Shown: in pieces, positions 8,881-17,318 of the stretch
How positions within the stretch are numbered: position 1 is the stretch's first letter
Layout of the letters: the number at the start of each line of letters is the position of its first letter
Source: Pseudomonas fluorescens
GTDB taxonomy: Bacteria; Pseudomonadota; Gammaproteobacteria; Pseudomonadales; Pseudomonadaceae
Length of the DNA stretch: 64,000 bases
Assembly (NCBI RefSeq): GCF_003732425.1
Contig: NZ_MOBX01000015.1
Span: 266,303-330,302, forward strand
Direction: 5' to 3'
Made by a program: the position numbers and the translations under genes
Notes under the pieces: model-generated
The model's input: the letters and a program-made list of their open reading frames with translations, nothing else
The model's database searches: none
What the model was told of the DNA's origin: nothing

Positions 8881-9347
8881 GCCTTGGCCTCCTTCAAGTG
8901 CGTGGACGCCTGACGGATCGCGGTCTTGATCCGGTTGTAGGTGCCGCAGCGGCAGATGTTGCCGACCATGGCTTCTTCGATCTGCTCGTCGCTCGGGTTC
9001 GGGTTGGTCTTGAGCAACGCAGTGGCCGACATGATTTGCCCGCCCTGACAAAAACCGCATTGGGCGACAGCCGTGTCGAGCCAGGCTTGCTGGACGATCT
9101 GACCCACCGGATCGGCGTGCAGGTTGTCGATAGTGGTGACGTTCTGGCCGACCACCGAGCCGATCGGCGTGATGCAACTGCGCGCCGGCAAGCCGTCGAT
9201 ATGAATGGTGCAGGCGCCGCACAAGCCCATGCCGCAGCCGAACTTGGTGCCGTTGTAACCGGCGACATCACGAATCGCCCACAACAGTGGCATGTCTTCA
9301 GTGACATCGAGGGGATGGTCTTGACCGTTGAGTTTCAGGGTAATCAT
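8877..9347 (-). CDS. (2Fe-2S)-binding subunit of molybdenum hydroxylase
   Basis: A 156-residue small subunit that passes electrons from the Mo site. It carries a plant-ferredoxin-like cluster (CGMGLCGAC, about residues 39-47) and a second, helical [2Fe-2S] domain (CGFCQGG and CRCGTYNR). The ATG at 9347 (MITLKLNGQ) is preferred to an in-frame GTG two codons earlier, since family members begin at this beta strand. It has no signal peptide of its own and is expected to be carried through the Tat system with the large subunit. It is the first gene of a four-gene operon in which every junction overlaps. Confidence 0.93.
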   Translation of the reverse strand: MITLKLNGQDHPLDVTEDMPLLWAIRDVAGYNGTKFGCGMGLCGACTIHIDGLPARSCITPIGSVVGQNVTTIDNLHADPVGQIVQQAWLDTAVAQCGFCQGGQIMSATALLKTNPNPSDEQIEEAMVGNICRCGTYNRIKTAIRQASTHLKEAKA

Positions 9348-9531
9348 GGGCACGCCCGCATATTTTTGGTGGTTATCGGGTCGAGCAATCTGCCGCCGTT
9401 GAATCGGCGGTGGTTCACGCAGATCGACTCAGGCTAATCAGGCTCTCTTGTGCCGACGGGAACGTCTGCACCGGGCCTTTGGTGGAGCAAATGACGGTTA
9501 TCGTTAGCTCGCTAAGTTAACCCAGCATTAA
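9348..9531. other. Intergenic region upstream of the Mo-hydroxylase operon
   Basis: No gene is visible. It must hold the leftward promoter of the Fe-S/Mo operon, but no convincing -35/-10 pair stands out. A perfect 6-bp inverted repeat (CCGCCG TTGAAT CGGCGG) lies at 9393-9410 and could be an operator or part of a leader hairpin. Confidence 0.4.
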
Positions 9532-9561
9532 CAAAAAAGCCCTGCTGAGACAGGGCTTTTC
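9532..9561 (-). terminator. Terminator of the murB operon
   Basis: Read leftward, AAAAGCCCTG / CAGGGCTTTTTT forms a stem with a T run. It lies downstream of murB, the last gene of the exbB-murB operon. Confidence 0.75.
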
Positions 9562-9567
9562 AGTGGC

Positions 9568-9660
9568 GAGCTTCTAGCTACACGCTGCACGTAAAGGCAA
9601 TAGCTGGTTCATGTTGGAAAGATTGTAGCTTGCCGCTAAAAGCTTGAAGCTCGCAGCTGC
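9568..9660. repeat. AGCTT-rich dispersed repeat-like segment
   Basis: Between the terminator and the murB stop lies a stretch of alternating GAGCTTCTAGCTAC, GTAGCTTGCCGC and AGCTTGAAGCTCGCAGCTGC units. Such AGCTTGAAGCT-rich runs recur in fluorescens-group intergenic regions. Only one copy is present here, so this is a tentative call. Confidence 0.4.
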
Positions 9661-9661
9661 T

Positions 9662-10681
9662 TCAATACCGATTGGGCTCCATTTCCAGCTCGACATTGAA
9701 ACGTTCGGCAATGTCTTTCTGGATGCGTTGCGCCAGATCGAGCAGTTGCAGCCCGGTTGCCGTCCCGTAGTTGACCAATACCAGTGCCTGCAACTTATGC
9801 ACGCCGGCATCGGCCTCGCGGAAACCTTTCCAGCCGGCCCGCTCGATCAACCAACCGGCGGCCAGTTTCATCTGCCCGTCCGGTTGCGCGTACGCCACCA
9901 TATCCGGATGTTGCGCTTTGATCTGGGCAACGATGGCCGCCGACACCAGCGGATTCTTGAAGAAGCTGCCGGCGTTGCCGAGCACCGCCGGGTCCGGCAG
10001 TTTTTCACTGCGGATGCTGCAAATCGCGCGACTGACGTCGGTCGGCGTCGGCTGCTCGATACCCTGCTCGCTCAGGCGCTGACGCACCGGGCCGTATTCC
10101 AGATGCAGATGGGCGACGCGGTCGAGCGCAAAACGCACGCGCAGAATCAGCCAACGCCCTGGCTGCTGCTTGAACAGACTGTCGCGGTAGGCGAAGTTGC
10201 ATTCTTCGAGGCTGAAATCGCGCAATTCGCCGGTCTGGCGATCCAGCGCAGTCAGTCCGGCAAACACATCCTTGATCTCGACACCGTAGGCACCGATGTT
10301 CTGCATCGGCGCGGCGCCGACCGTGCCGGGAATCAGGCTGAGGTTTTCCAGTCCGGAAAAGCCCTGCGCCAACGTGTATTGCACAAAGGGATGCCACGGC
10401 TCGCCGGCTTCAGCCTCGATCACCACGCGGCTGCCATCATCGCTGATCACGTGGATCCCGCGCGTTGCCATGCGCAGCACCAGCGCCGCGATGTCGGCAG
10501 TCAGCAGCAAGTTGCTGCCACCGCCGATCACCAGCAACGGCACATCGTGCGCGGTGGCATAGGCCAGCGCTTCACGGACATCGGCATCGCTGTGGGCTTC
10601 GGCGAACAGTTGCGCGCGCACATCCACGCCAAAACTGTTGAACGGTTTCAGGGAAACCTGCGGTTGCACCTGCAAACTCAT
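9662..10681 (-). CDS. murB: UDP-N-acetylenolpyruvoylglucosamine reductase
   Basis: MurB is a cytoplasmic FAD enzyme. It reduces UDP-GlcNAc-enolpyruvate with NADPH to UDP-N-acetylmuramate, the second committed step of peptidoglycan precursor synthesis. The 339-residue protein has the E. coli (type I) length and layout: an FAD-binding part with LVIGGGSNLLL near residue 50 and GTVGAAPMQNIGAYG in the middle, then NAGSFFKNP with the catalytic Ser. It overlaps the upstream phosphatase gene by 4 nt. It is the last gene before the terminator at 9532-9561. Confidence 0.98.
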   Translation of the reverse strand: MSLQVQPQVSLKPFNSFGVDVRAQLFAEAHSDADVREALAYATAHDVPLLVIGGGSNLLLTADIAALVLRMATRGIHVISDDGSRVVIEAEAGEPWHPFVQYTLAQGFSGLENLSLIPGTVGAAPMQNIGAYGVEIKDVFAGLTALDRQTGELRDFSLEECNFAYRDSLFKQQPGRWLILRVRFALDRVAHLHLEYGPVRQRLSEQGIEQPTPTDVSRAICSIRSEKLPDPAVLGNAGSFFKNPLVSAAIVAQIKAQHPDMVAYAQPDGQMKLAAGWLIERAGWKGFREADAGVHKLQALVLVNYGTATGLQLLDLAQRIQKDIAERFNVELEMEPNRY

Positions 10682-11142
10682 AACCGGCCCTTCACTTCGA
10701 TCAACAATTGGTCACATGCAGCTTCGATCAGGTCCAGCACTTGCTCGAAACCCTGATCGCCGTCGTAATACGGATCTGGCACTTCATCGACGACGCCGGC
10801 ATAACGGCGCAGAAACAGATCCAGCTCGGCTTTGCCGGTGGATGGCTGCAACGCCTTGAGGTTGCGCAGGTTGCTGTTGTCCATCGCCAGAATCAGGTCA
10901 TAACTGGCGAAATCGGCACGGCTGACCTGCTGCGCGCGTTGCGCCGACAGGTCATAGCCGCGCACTTTGGCGGCGGCCTGGCTGCGCTTGTCCGGCGGGT
11001 TGCCGACGTGCCAGTCACCGGTGCCGGCGGAGGCCACCTCGACCTGATCCGCCAGCCCCGCTTCACGCAATTTGTGGCGCAGTACGCCTTCGGCCGTGGG
11101 CGAACGGCAAATGTTGCCCAGGCACACAAACAGAACGCGCAT
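10678..11142 (-). CDS. Low-molecular-weight protein-tyrosine phosphatase
   Basis: A 154-residue LMW-PTP. The N-terminus MRVLFVCLGNICRS holds the C(X)5R phosphate loop, with nucleophile Cys7 and Arg13, and the general acid Asp lies in EVPDPYYDG near 125. Such enzymes dephosphorylate tyrosine kinases and sugar-metabolism proteins. Its place between kdsB and murB is conserved in pseudomonads (PA2978), but its substrate is not known from sequence. It overlaps kdsB by 1 nt and murB by 4 nt, so it is co-translated with cell-envelope genes. Confidence 0.95.
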   Translation of the reverse strand: MRVLFVCLGNICRSPTAEGVLRHKLREAGLADQVEVASAGTGDWHVGNPPDKRSQAAAKVRGYDLSAQRAQQVSRADFASYDLILAMDNSNLRNLKALQPSTGKAELDLFLRRYAGVVDEVPDPYYDGDQGFEQVLDLIEAACDQLLIEVKGRL

Positions 11143-11906
11143 CAGGCCTCCAGCAGGCGACGAACGCGCTCGAGGTCTTCAGCGGTGTCGACGCCGGTTG
11201 GCGGCGCGATCAGCGCGTCGGCGACATGAATCCGCACACCGTGCCACAGGGCGCGCAGTTGCTCGAGGGATTCCGTGTTTTCCAGCCAGCACGGGCCCCA
11301 GCTCACGAAATCGTGAAGGAAACCGGCACGGTAGGCATAAATGCCGATGTGACGACGGTACGGCACGCCTTCCGGCAATTGCTCGCGGCTCTTGGCGAAC
11401 GCATCGCGCGCCCAGGGCAAGGTCGCGCGGCTGAAGGTCAGCGCCAGACCGTTGAGATCGCTGACGACCTTGACCACGTTCGGATTGAACAGGGTGTCCA
11501 CGTCTTCGATCGGCTCGGCCAGCGTGGCCATGCGCGCTTCGGTGTGGGCAGCCAGATTGGCGGCGACCTGATCGATCACACTCGGCGGGATCAGCGGCTC
11601 GTCACCCTGCACGTTGACCACGATCGCGTCGGGCTCAAGACCCAGTTTCGCCGCGACTTCGGCCAGACGATCGGTGCCGGAATTGTGATCCTCACGGGTC
11701 AGCACCACTTCGGCACCAAAAGCCTTGCAGGCCTCGACGATGCGCGCATCGTCGGTCGCGACGACCACACGGCTGGCGCTGCTTTTGCTCGCCTGTTCCC
11801 AGACGTGCTGGATCATCGGCTTGCCGGCGATGTCCAGCAACGGCTTGCCCGGCAAACGGGTCGAGGCAAAACGCGACGGGATGACAACGGTAAAGGCAGT
11901 GGTCAT
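11142..11906 (-). CDS. kdsB: 3-deoxy-manno-octulosonate cytidylyltransferase
   Basis: KdsB activates Kdo with CTP to CMP-Kdo for the lipid A-core inner core. The 254-residue length is typical. The N-terminal nucleotide-binding segment IPSRFASTRLPGKPL and the NVQGDEPLIPP motif near residue 100 identify the family. It overlaps the Trm112-like gene by 4 nt. Together with lpxK in the same operon it ties the operon to LPS synthesis. Confidence 0.97.
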   Translation of the reverse strand: MTTAFTVVIPSRFASTRLPGKPLLDIAGKPMIQHVWEQASKSSASRVVVATDDARIVEACKAFGAEVVLTREDHNSGTDRLAEVAAKLGLEPDAIVVNVQGDEPLIPPSVIDQVAANLAAHTEARMATLAEPIEDVDTLFNPNVVKVVSDLNGLALTFSRATLPWARDAFAKSREQLPEGVPYRRHIGIYAYRAGFLHDFVSWGPCWLENTESLEQLRALWHGVRIHVADALIAPPTGVDTAEDLERVRRLLEA

Positions 11907-12088
11907 TTATCCAGACGCTCATCGGTGGTCAGGGTGCGGGCTTCGCTTTCGAGCATCACCGGGATGCCGTCGCGGATTGGGTAGGCCAGACCGGCGCCCT
12001 TGCTGATCAACTCGGTCTTGTCAGCGCTGAGCTTGAGCGGGCCTTTGCAGATCGGGCACGCGAGGATATCGAGCAATTTGGTGTCCAT
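11903..12088 (-). CDS. Trm112 family protein (YcaR-like)
   Basis: A 61-residue protein with the Trm112/UPF0434 pattern. It begins MDTKLLDILACPICKGPL, with CPIC as half of a zinc-ribbon-like site, then a region ending in YPIRDGIPVML. Bacterial YcaR is always near lpxK/kdsB; its biochemical role is not settled, although eukaryotic Trm112 activates methyltransferases. The second Cys pair is absent, so zinc binding is uncertain. It overlaps kdsB by 4 nt, and 21 nt separate it from lpxK. Confidence 0.92.
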   Translation of the reverse strand: MDTKLLDILACPICKGPLKLSADKTELISKGAGLAYPIRDGIPVMLESEARTLTTDERLDK

Positions 12089-12109
12089 GAACTTTCCCTG
12101 AGTAAAAAA

Positions 12110-13120
12110 TTAAGGCAAAAGACGATCCGGCAACAGGCGCACCAACTGCGTGTCGAACCAAGCCACAAAGGCTGGCGACGGCAGTGCATCGACCGCCAGA
12201 TACCACCAGTCGGCAGCCGCGAAGGCACGGCACTTCACCGCGTCTTTTTCGGTCATCACCAATGGCAATGACGGTGTGAAATTCAAGGCCTGCACGCTGT
12301 ACTCGGCGTGGTCGGCAAACGCATGGGGGACTGCTCGCCAGTCTAGCGCTTCGAGGGTATTGAAGAAACGTTGTGGATTGCCGATCCCGGCCACCGCATG
12401 CACGGCCTGGCCGGGCGGAAAATGATCGAGCGACTTGCGCTCGCCGCTGCGCAGATTGACCAGTGCGGTCGGTTGCAGGCGGAAAGCGAAACCGTCGTCG
12501 CGGTCTTCGCTGGCACCATTGAACAGCACGCCGTCGACACTTTGCAGGCGCTCAATCGGTTCACGCAACGGCCCTGCCGGCAAACAGCGTTTGTTACCAA
12601 GGCCGCGAGCGGCGTCGATCAGCACCAGCTCCAGATCCCGCGCCAGACGGTAATGCTGCATACCGTCGTCGGACAGAATCAGGTCCAGCGGTTCGCTGGC
12701 GAGCAAGGCTTTGACGGCGGCGCTGCGATCGGGATCGATCATCAGCGGCACGCCGGTGCGCTGGACGATCAGCAACGGTTCGTCACCGGCAATGTCAGCA
12801 GTTTGCTCGGCCTCAACGCGCCACGGCAGTTGCGGCGGCTTGGCGCCGTAACCACGGCTGACCACACCGACGCGCAAACCGCTGCGCCGGCAATGTTCGA
12901 TCAACCAGAGAATCATCGGCGTCTTGCCGGTGCCACCGACGGTGATGTTGCCGACCACGATCAGCGGCACGGACGGCTGATAGATTTCACCCTGACCGGC
13001 GAGAAAGCGCTGGCGTTTTCCCACCACCACGCGGCGATACAGCATTTCCAGCGGCCGCAGCAGCGTCAGGGCCGGGTGCCCCTGATACCACGCGGCGAGC
13101 AAGCGATCGGACAGGCTCAT
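12110..13120 (-). CDS. lpxK: Tetraacyldisaccharide 4'-kinase
   Basis: LpxK phosphorylates the 4' position of the lipid A disaccharide at the inner face of the cytoplasmic membrane. The 336-residue protein has an N-terminal membrane-associated helix (YQGHPALTLLRPLEMLYR), a Walker A-like loop GNITVGGTGKTP near residues 57-68 and the later LSDDGMQHYRL motif, all typical. Its start shares one base with the exbD stop. Being upstream of kdsB, it couples lipid A phosphorylation with Kdo activation. Confidence 0.97.
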   Translation of the reverse strand: MSLSDRLLAAWYQGHPALTLLRPLEMLYRRVVVGKRQRFLAGQGEIYQPSVPLIVVGNITVGGTGKTPMILWLIEHCRRSGLRVGVVSRGYGAKPPQLPWRVEAEQTADIAGDEPLLIVQRTGVPLMIDPDRSAAVKALLASEPLDLILSDDGMQHYRLARDLELVLIDAARGLGNKRCLPAGPLREPIERLQSVDGVLFNGASEDRDDGFAFRLQPTALVNLRSGERKSLDHFPPGQAVHAVAGIGNPQRFFNTLEALDWRAVPHAFADHAEYSVQALNFTPSLPLVMTEKDAVKCRAFAAADWWYLAVDALPSPAFVAWFDTQLVRLLPDRLLP

Positions 13121-13548
13121 CAGGATTTGGGCGCCGCCTCGACCGTGGTCATGCGCAGATGGCTGAAACCGAGCTTGCCGGCCGCGTCCATGGCGGTGAT
13201 CACGGATTGATGCTGAGTCTTGCCATCGGCACTGATCGACAACGGCATGTTGGTGTCGCCGTTGGACTCTTTCTGCATGGCTTCCATCAGGGTCGCCAGG
13301 TCGTTCTTCGGCAGAATCTTGTTGTTCACCGAAAACACACCTTCGGCGCTGATGGCGACGTCGATCTGCTTGAGCTGTTGATCTTCGGCTGGCGAGCCGC
13401 TAACCGCCTCCGGCAGATCGACGCGCAGCTGGGTTTCGCGAGTGAACGTGGTGGTCACGACGAAAAACAGCAGCAGAATGAACACCACGTCGATCAGCGA
13501 CGCGAGGTTGATGTCGATGGTTTCCCGAGGCTTGCGACGGAATTTCAC
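13120..13548 (-). CDS. exbD: ExbD/TolR family biopolymer transport protein
   Basis: A 142-residue inner-membrane protein with a short cytoplasmic N-terminus, one membrane helix (about 15-36, INLASLIDVVFILLLFFVV) and a periplasmic domain. The Asp in that helix (LASLID) is the conserved residue used for proton flow in ExbD/TolR/MotB stators. It overlaps exbB by 4 nt and lpxK by 1 nt. In pseudomonads this pair (PA2982/PA2983) is separate from the TonB-linked exbBD. Its location in an LPS operon hints at an envelope role, but the energised partner is unknown. Confidence 0.93.
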   Translation of the reverse strand: MKFRRKPRETIDINLASLIDVVFILLLFFVVTTTFTRETQLRVDLPEAVSGSPAEDQQLKQIDVAISAEGVFSVNNKILPKNDLATLMEAMQKESNGDTNMPLSISADGKTQHQSVITAMDAAGKLGFSHLRMTTVEAAPKS

Positions 13549-14180
13549 GCGCGGCCCTCGGCCAGGTCGACGTCACGATCGCCCTGCACCACTTCAACCA
13601 GTTTGATCGCTTCCTGCTCCATGCCCACCACCAATTCATCGATGCGGCGTTGCAGGAAGCGGTGGAAGAACACCGCCGGGATACCGACCATCAGGCCCGC
13701 TGCGGTGGTGATCAGCGCTTTGGAGATACCACCGGCCAGGACCGAAGCGTTGGTGGTCATGCCCGAACCGGTGAACGCGCTGAAAATATCGATCATGCCC
13801 AGCACCGTGCCCAGCAGGCCCAGCAGCGGCGCCATGGCGGCGATGGTGCCCAGCGCATTGATGTAGCGTTCGAGTTCGTGAATGACCCGGGCGGCGGCCT
13901 CTTCGATGCACTCTTTCATGATCTCGCGACCATGCTTGGAGTTGGCCAGACCGGCGGCGAGGATTTCCCCCAGCGGCGAATTGGCGCGCAATTCCTTGAG
14001 TTTTTCTTTATTGAGCTGCTTGTCCTTGATCCAGACCCAGACCTGGCCCAGCAGATGCTCGGGGGTGACGCGACTGGCGCGCAGGGTCCACAGGCGTTCG
14101 GCAACGATCGCCATAGCCGCGATGGAGCTCAGAATGATCGGCAACATCATCCAGCCGCCGGATTTGACCAATTCCCACAC
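13545..14180 (-). CDS. exbB: ExbB/TolQ/MotA family proton channel protein
   Basis: The 211-residue partner of the ExbD-like protein, with three membrane helices. The first is near 10-30 (GGWMMLPIILSSIAAMAIVAE); the other two lie in the MotA/TolQ/ExbB domain at about 105-190 (MAPLLGLLGTVLGMIDIF and KALITTAAGLMVGIPAVFF). The GTG start at 14180 (VWELVKSGG) was chosen because GAGGGG lies about 10 nt upstream; a GTG ten codons earlier has no ribosome site. It is the first gene of the operon running to murB. Confidence 0.93.
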   Translation of the reverse strand: MWELVKSGGWMMLPIILSSIAAMAIVAERLWTLRASRVTPEHLLGQVWVWIKDKQLNKEKLKELRANSPLGEILAAGLANSKHGREIMKECIEEAAARVIHELERYINALGTIAAMAPLLGLLGTVLGMIDIFSAFTGSGMTTNASVLAGGISKALITTAAGLMVGIPAVFFHRFLQRRIDELVVGMEQEAIKLVEVVQGDRDVDLAEGRA

Positions 14181-14281
14181 AGTGACAGTCCCCTCGAAAA
14201 AGTGCGCCACTTTACCATACCGATTGACGATTAAGACCCGCCGCCCCGACGACCGTGACGCCCCATTGACCCACGTCCCGA

Positions 14282-16516
14282 TCAGCGGGTCAGTGCGGGC
14301 GGATCACGCCAGAACCGCCGCTGATGACGCATCGTGCGTGGCGCCCTGAAGCGACCCAATTGCAGATGAATGGCACCCTGCTCGGCGCTGTCGTAAATCT
14401 GCAGGCTCAGTTTGCGATAACGCGCCAACACAGTCGGATGCGGATGGCCAAAGGAGTTGCCCTGGCCTCGAGAGATCAACACGGACTCAGGCTTCAGGAC
14501 TTTGAGCAGCGCCATTGACGATGAACTGCGGCTGCCATGATGAGGTGACTGCAGCCATTGCGTCGGCACGGCCAATGGACTGTCGAGCAGCACGCGTTCG
14601 GCGTGGGTGTCGATATCGCCGGTCAGCAGCAAGCGCTCGCCATTGGCCTCGATCTGCAATACGCAGGAACGCTGATTGCTGTCGCGAGCGTCCGCCCACT
14701 GCCAGAGTTGAAAACGCACGCCGTCCCACTGCCATTGCCGGCCACTTGCGCAGTCTCCGGCGTTCAATTGCGCGGGCAATCCCGCCGGGTCGCCGCTGAT
14801 CACCTGATCAACGGTCAACCCACGACTGATCGCCAAAGCGCCGCCAGCGTGATCGGCGTCAGCATGACTGAGCAGCATCAAATCGAGTTTTTCCACACTG
14901 AGTTTGCGCAATGCGGGCAGCACCACACGCTCGCCGAGATCGAACTCACCAAAGCGCGGCCCCGCATCGTAGAGCAATGCGTGATGACGAGTACGAATCA
15001 GGATGGCCAGGCCTTGGCCGACATCGAGCTGCCAGATATCGGCCAGGCCTTCATCCAGCCGCTCGCGCGGCGGCACGATCAGCAATAACAGCAACGGCCA
15101 GCCCAGTGGACGCAGCGGCACGCCGCGCGGCAACAGCAACAACACGGCGCCGAGGCTGCCGATGGCCCAGAGCCAAACGGGTATCGAGGGTACGATCCAC
15201 GCCGGCCAATGCCAGGCAATCATTGCCAGCGTGCGAAACAGCCCATCGATCAAACCGCCGGCCAGCCATAGCAGGCCGGCGCCGACATAAGGAACCGGCA
15301 ACAACACCGTCCCGAGCAGCGCCGGCGGTAACACCGCAAGACTGACCCAGGGCACCGCGAGCAAATTGGCCAGCGGCCCGCTGAGGCTCATCGGCAGGTT
15401 CAGCGCCAGCAACACCGGGCACAAACCAATCGCGATCAACCATTGCGCCCGCGTCCAGGTCTGCCACCAGCGCCACGCGCCCAAGCGGCCGCCAAAGGTA
15501 AAAATCAGCACCGCCACCGCTGCAAACGAGAGCCACAGACCCGGGCGCAAACTGGCGAGCGGGTCCAGCAACAGCACAGCGTTGAACGCCAGCAGCAGTG
15601 GCCACCATGGGCCAAGATGACGAAAGCGCAGGCGCCACAACAGCACCAGCCCGACCATCACGCAGGCGCGCTGCACCGGCACATCGAACCCGGCGAGCAA
15701 GGCATAGCCCAGTGCTGCTGCGAACGCCAGACCACAGGCCCACGGCAGCCATGGCCAGCGCAGCGGCCACAGGCCAAATCGCGCCAGGCCGGCGACCAGC
15801 CCATACATCAGCGCCGCCAGCAAACCGATGTGCTGACCGGAAATCACTAGCAAGTGCACCGTTCCGGTGTCCTGCAGAATCTGCCAGTCCTCGCGACTGA
15901 GTCCCGAACCGTCGCCCAGCACCAGCGCCGCCAATGCGCCGTTTCGCCCCTGCGCGTCCACGCTCAGCAAACGCTGGCGAATGCTGTCACGCCAAGCCCA
16001 GCGCGCTTCGCTCAAGCGCTGGCCGTCCTTGATCGTGCCGGTGGCGCCAATGCGTTGCGCCAGCAGCCAGGCCTCATAGTCGAACGCATATGGATTGCGC
16101 AAGCCACCGGGACGCTTGAGCTTGACTGCCAAACGCCAACGCTCGCCACTGTTGACCGGCGGCCCGGCGTACCAGGCGAGCCGCATCAGCGATGGCAGCT
16201 TTTCGTGACGTGATCGCGCATCGGCCAATTCGAAGCGCACCACGCCGTCACTGTTCTGCGGCAAACCGACAACCCGCCCTTCAACCCACCGGGTTTCGCC
16301 ATCCAGCCCGGTCGGTAAACGGTCATTCAACGCCCATTGCGCACCGACGCTGGCCCATGTGAAGCCAAACAGCAAAAACGCCAAGGGATAGCTGCGAAAC
16401 GGCAGCAGCATCAACACCACGACCGGCAACAACAGCATCAACCAGACCGGCGGTAATGCCGGCATAAAAACCGCGACCAGCAGACCGACTGCGAGCGCCA
16501 TCATCCCTGTGCGCAT
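14282..16516 (-). CDS. comEC: DNA internalization-related competence protein ComEC/Rec2
   Basis: ComEC forms the inner-membrane channel for single-stranded DNA during natural transformation. The 744-residue protein has N-terminal membrane helices and an OB-like region, the Competence domain (multi-helix, about 200-480), and a C-terminal metallo-beta-lactamase-like domain with LMLLSHADADHAGG and later SPHHGSRSS. The start at 16516 (MRTGMMALAV) has AAGGA about 8 nt upstream and is preferred to the longer in-frame extension. Complete Pseudomonas ComEC genes are common, though competence is rarely shown. It is divergent from the DUF2062 gene and lies just upstream of exbB in the same direction. 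Confidence 0.95.
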   Translation of the reverse strand: MRTGMMALAVGLLVAVFMPALPPVWLMLLLPVVVLMLLPFRSYPLAFLLFGFTWASVGAQWALNDRLPTGLDGETRWVEGRVVGLPQNSDGVVRFELADARSRHEKLPSLMRLAWYAGPPVNSGERWRLAVKLKRPGGLRNPYAFDYEAWLLAQRIGATGTIKDGQRLSEARWAWRDSIRQRLLSVDAQGRNGALAALVLGDGSGLSREDWQILQDTGTVHLLVISGQHIGLLAALMYGLVAGLARFGLWPLRWPWLPWACGLAFAAALGYALLAGFDVPVQRACVMVGLVLLWRLRFRHLGPWWPLLLAFNAVLLLDPLASLRPGLWLSFAAVAVLIFTFGGRLGAWRWWQTWTRAQWLIAIGLCPVLLALNLPMSLSGPLANLLAVPWVSLAVLPPALLGTVLLPVPYVGAGLLWLAGGLIDGLFRTLAMIAWHWPAWIVPSIPVWLWAIGSLGAVLLLLPRGVPLRPLGWPLLLLLIVPPRERLDEGLADIWQLDVGQGLAILIRTRHHALLYDAGPRFGEFDLGERVVLPALRKLSVEKLDLMLLSHADADHAGGALAISRGLTVDQVISGDPAGLPAQLNAGDCASGRQWQWDGVRFQLWQWADARDSNQRSCVLQIEANGERLLLTGDIDTHAERVLLDSPLAVPTQWLQSPHHGSRSSSSMALLKVLKPESVLISRGQGNSFGHPHPTVLARYRKLSLQIYDSAEQGAIHLQLGRFRAPRTMRHQRRFWRDPPALTR

Positions 16517-16652
16517 AAGCCCGTCCTTGAGAGTCCCACAACTAGGCATAGCGGGTGTCGGGCACGAGCGTCGTCAACAATTGTCACAAAGTCTGAATGG
16601 GCGCTTCGTAGAATCCAGACATACTTGCCGCCTTAACCGACCGAGAAGCCTT

Positions 16653-17171
16653 ATGCCCCGGCGCTTATTCAAACGTTACATGCCTGACCCGACGAGCATC
16701 AGGGAACACAAATCCTTACGCTTTCTCGGCAAGTTGCTGCATGACCCGAACCTCTGGCACCTCAATCGTCACTCCGTCGCCCGGGCGATGGCGGTCGGTC
16801 TGTTCGCCGCGTTCCTGCCGATACCGGCGCAGATGCTGGTGGCGGCCGCGCTGGCGATCACCGTACGGGGCAACATGCCGATTGCCGTCAGTCTGGTCTG
16901 GCTGACCAATCCGATCACCATGCCGGCGGTGTTCTTCTGCACCTATCAGGCCGGGGCGTTTTTGATGGATGTGCCCGCCCGGCATCTGCCGGACGAGTTG
17001 ACTTGGGAGTGGATCAGCGGCGAGTTGTCGACGTTGTGGCAGCCGTTTCTGCTCGGCTCGGTGGTGGTGGGACTGGTACTCGGCGCCCTCGCCTACTGCA
17101 TTGTGATGATGTATTGGCGCTGGTGGGTGGCGCGGCAATGGGCGCGGCGCAAGAAAAGTCGCATGCGCTGA
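16653..17171 (+). CDS. DUF2062 domain-containing membrane protein
   Basis: A 172-residue protein of unknown function. After a basic N-terminus (MPRRLFKRYMPDPTS) there is a conserved motif HLNRHSVARAMAVGLFAAF, and three hydrophobic segments (about 45-80, 82-105 and 125-155) suggest an integral inner-membrane protein with a positively charged C-terminus. DUF2062 proteins are widespread in Proteobacteria; here the gene neighbours comEC. The start follows GAGAAG at a suitable distance. A terminator follows at 17177-17206. Confidence 0.88.
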   Translation: MPRRLFKRYMPDPTSIREHKSLRFLGKLLHDPNLWHLNRHSVARAMAVGLFAAFLPIPAQMLVAAALAITVRGNMPIAVSLVWLTNPITMPAVFFCTYQAGAFLMDVPARHLPDELTWEWISGELSTLWQPFLLGSVVVGLVLGALAYCIVMMYWRWWVARQWARRKKSRMR

Positions 17172-17176
17172 ATGCA

Positions 17177-17206
17177 AAACGGCCTCCGCAGTGGGAGGCC
17201 GTTTTG
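17177..17206 (+). terminator. Terminator after DUF2062 gene
   Basis: AAAACGGCCTCC / GGGAGGCCGTTTT forms a strong stem with flanking A and T runs, so it may work in both directions. Confidence 0.8.
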
Positions 17207-17222
17207 ATTTGTGGCGTCTGCA

Positions 17223-17298
17223 TTCGCGAGCAGGCTCGCTCCCACAGGAGATCTTCAGCACAACATAGATCCAATGTGGGAGCGAGCCTGCTCGCGAA
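17223..17298. repeat. REP palindrome pair (family 2)
   Basis: TTCGCGAGCAGGCTCGCTCC at 17223 is mirrored by its inverse ending at 17298, with a centre of about 27 nt. Related units occur at 30202 and 39277. This family differs in sequence from the GATCAAAAGATCGCAG family. Confidence 0.88.
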
Positions 17299-17318
17299 GA
17301 AATCGACGCGGTTCCGGA

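Noticed and set aside
14181..14210. GTG at 14210 as the start of exbB
   Set aside because: It adds ten residues without a ribosome site, while GAGGGG is well placed before the GTG at 14180, which also gives the family length.
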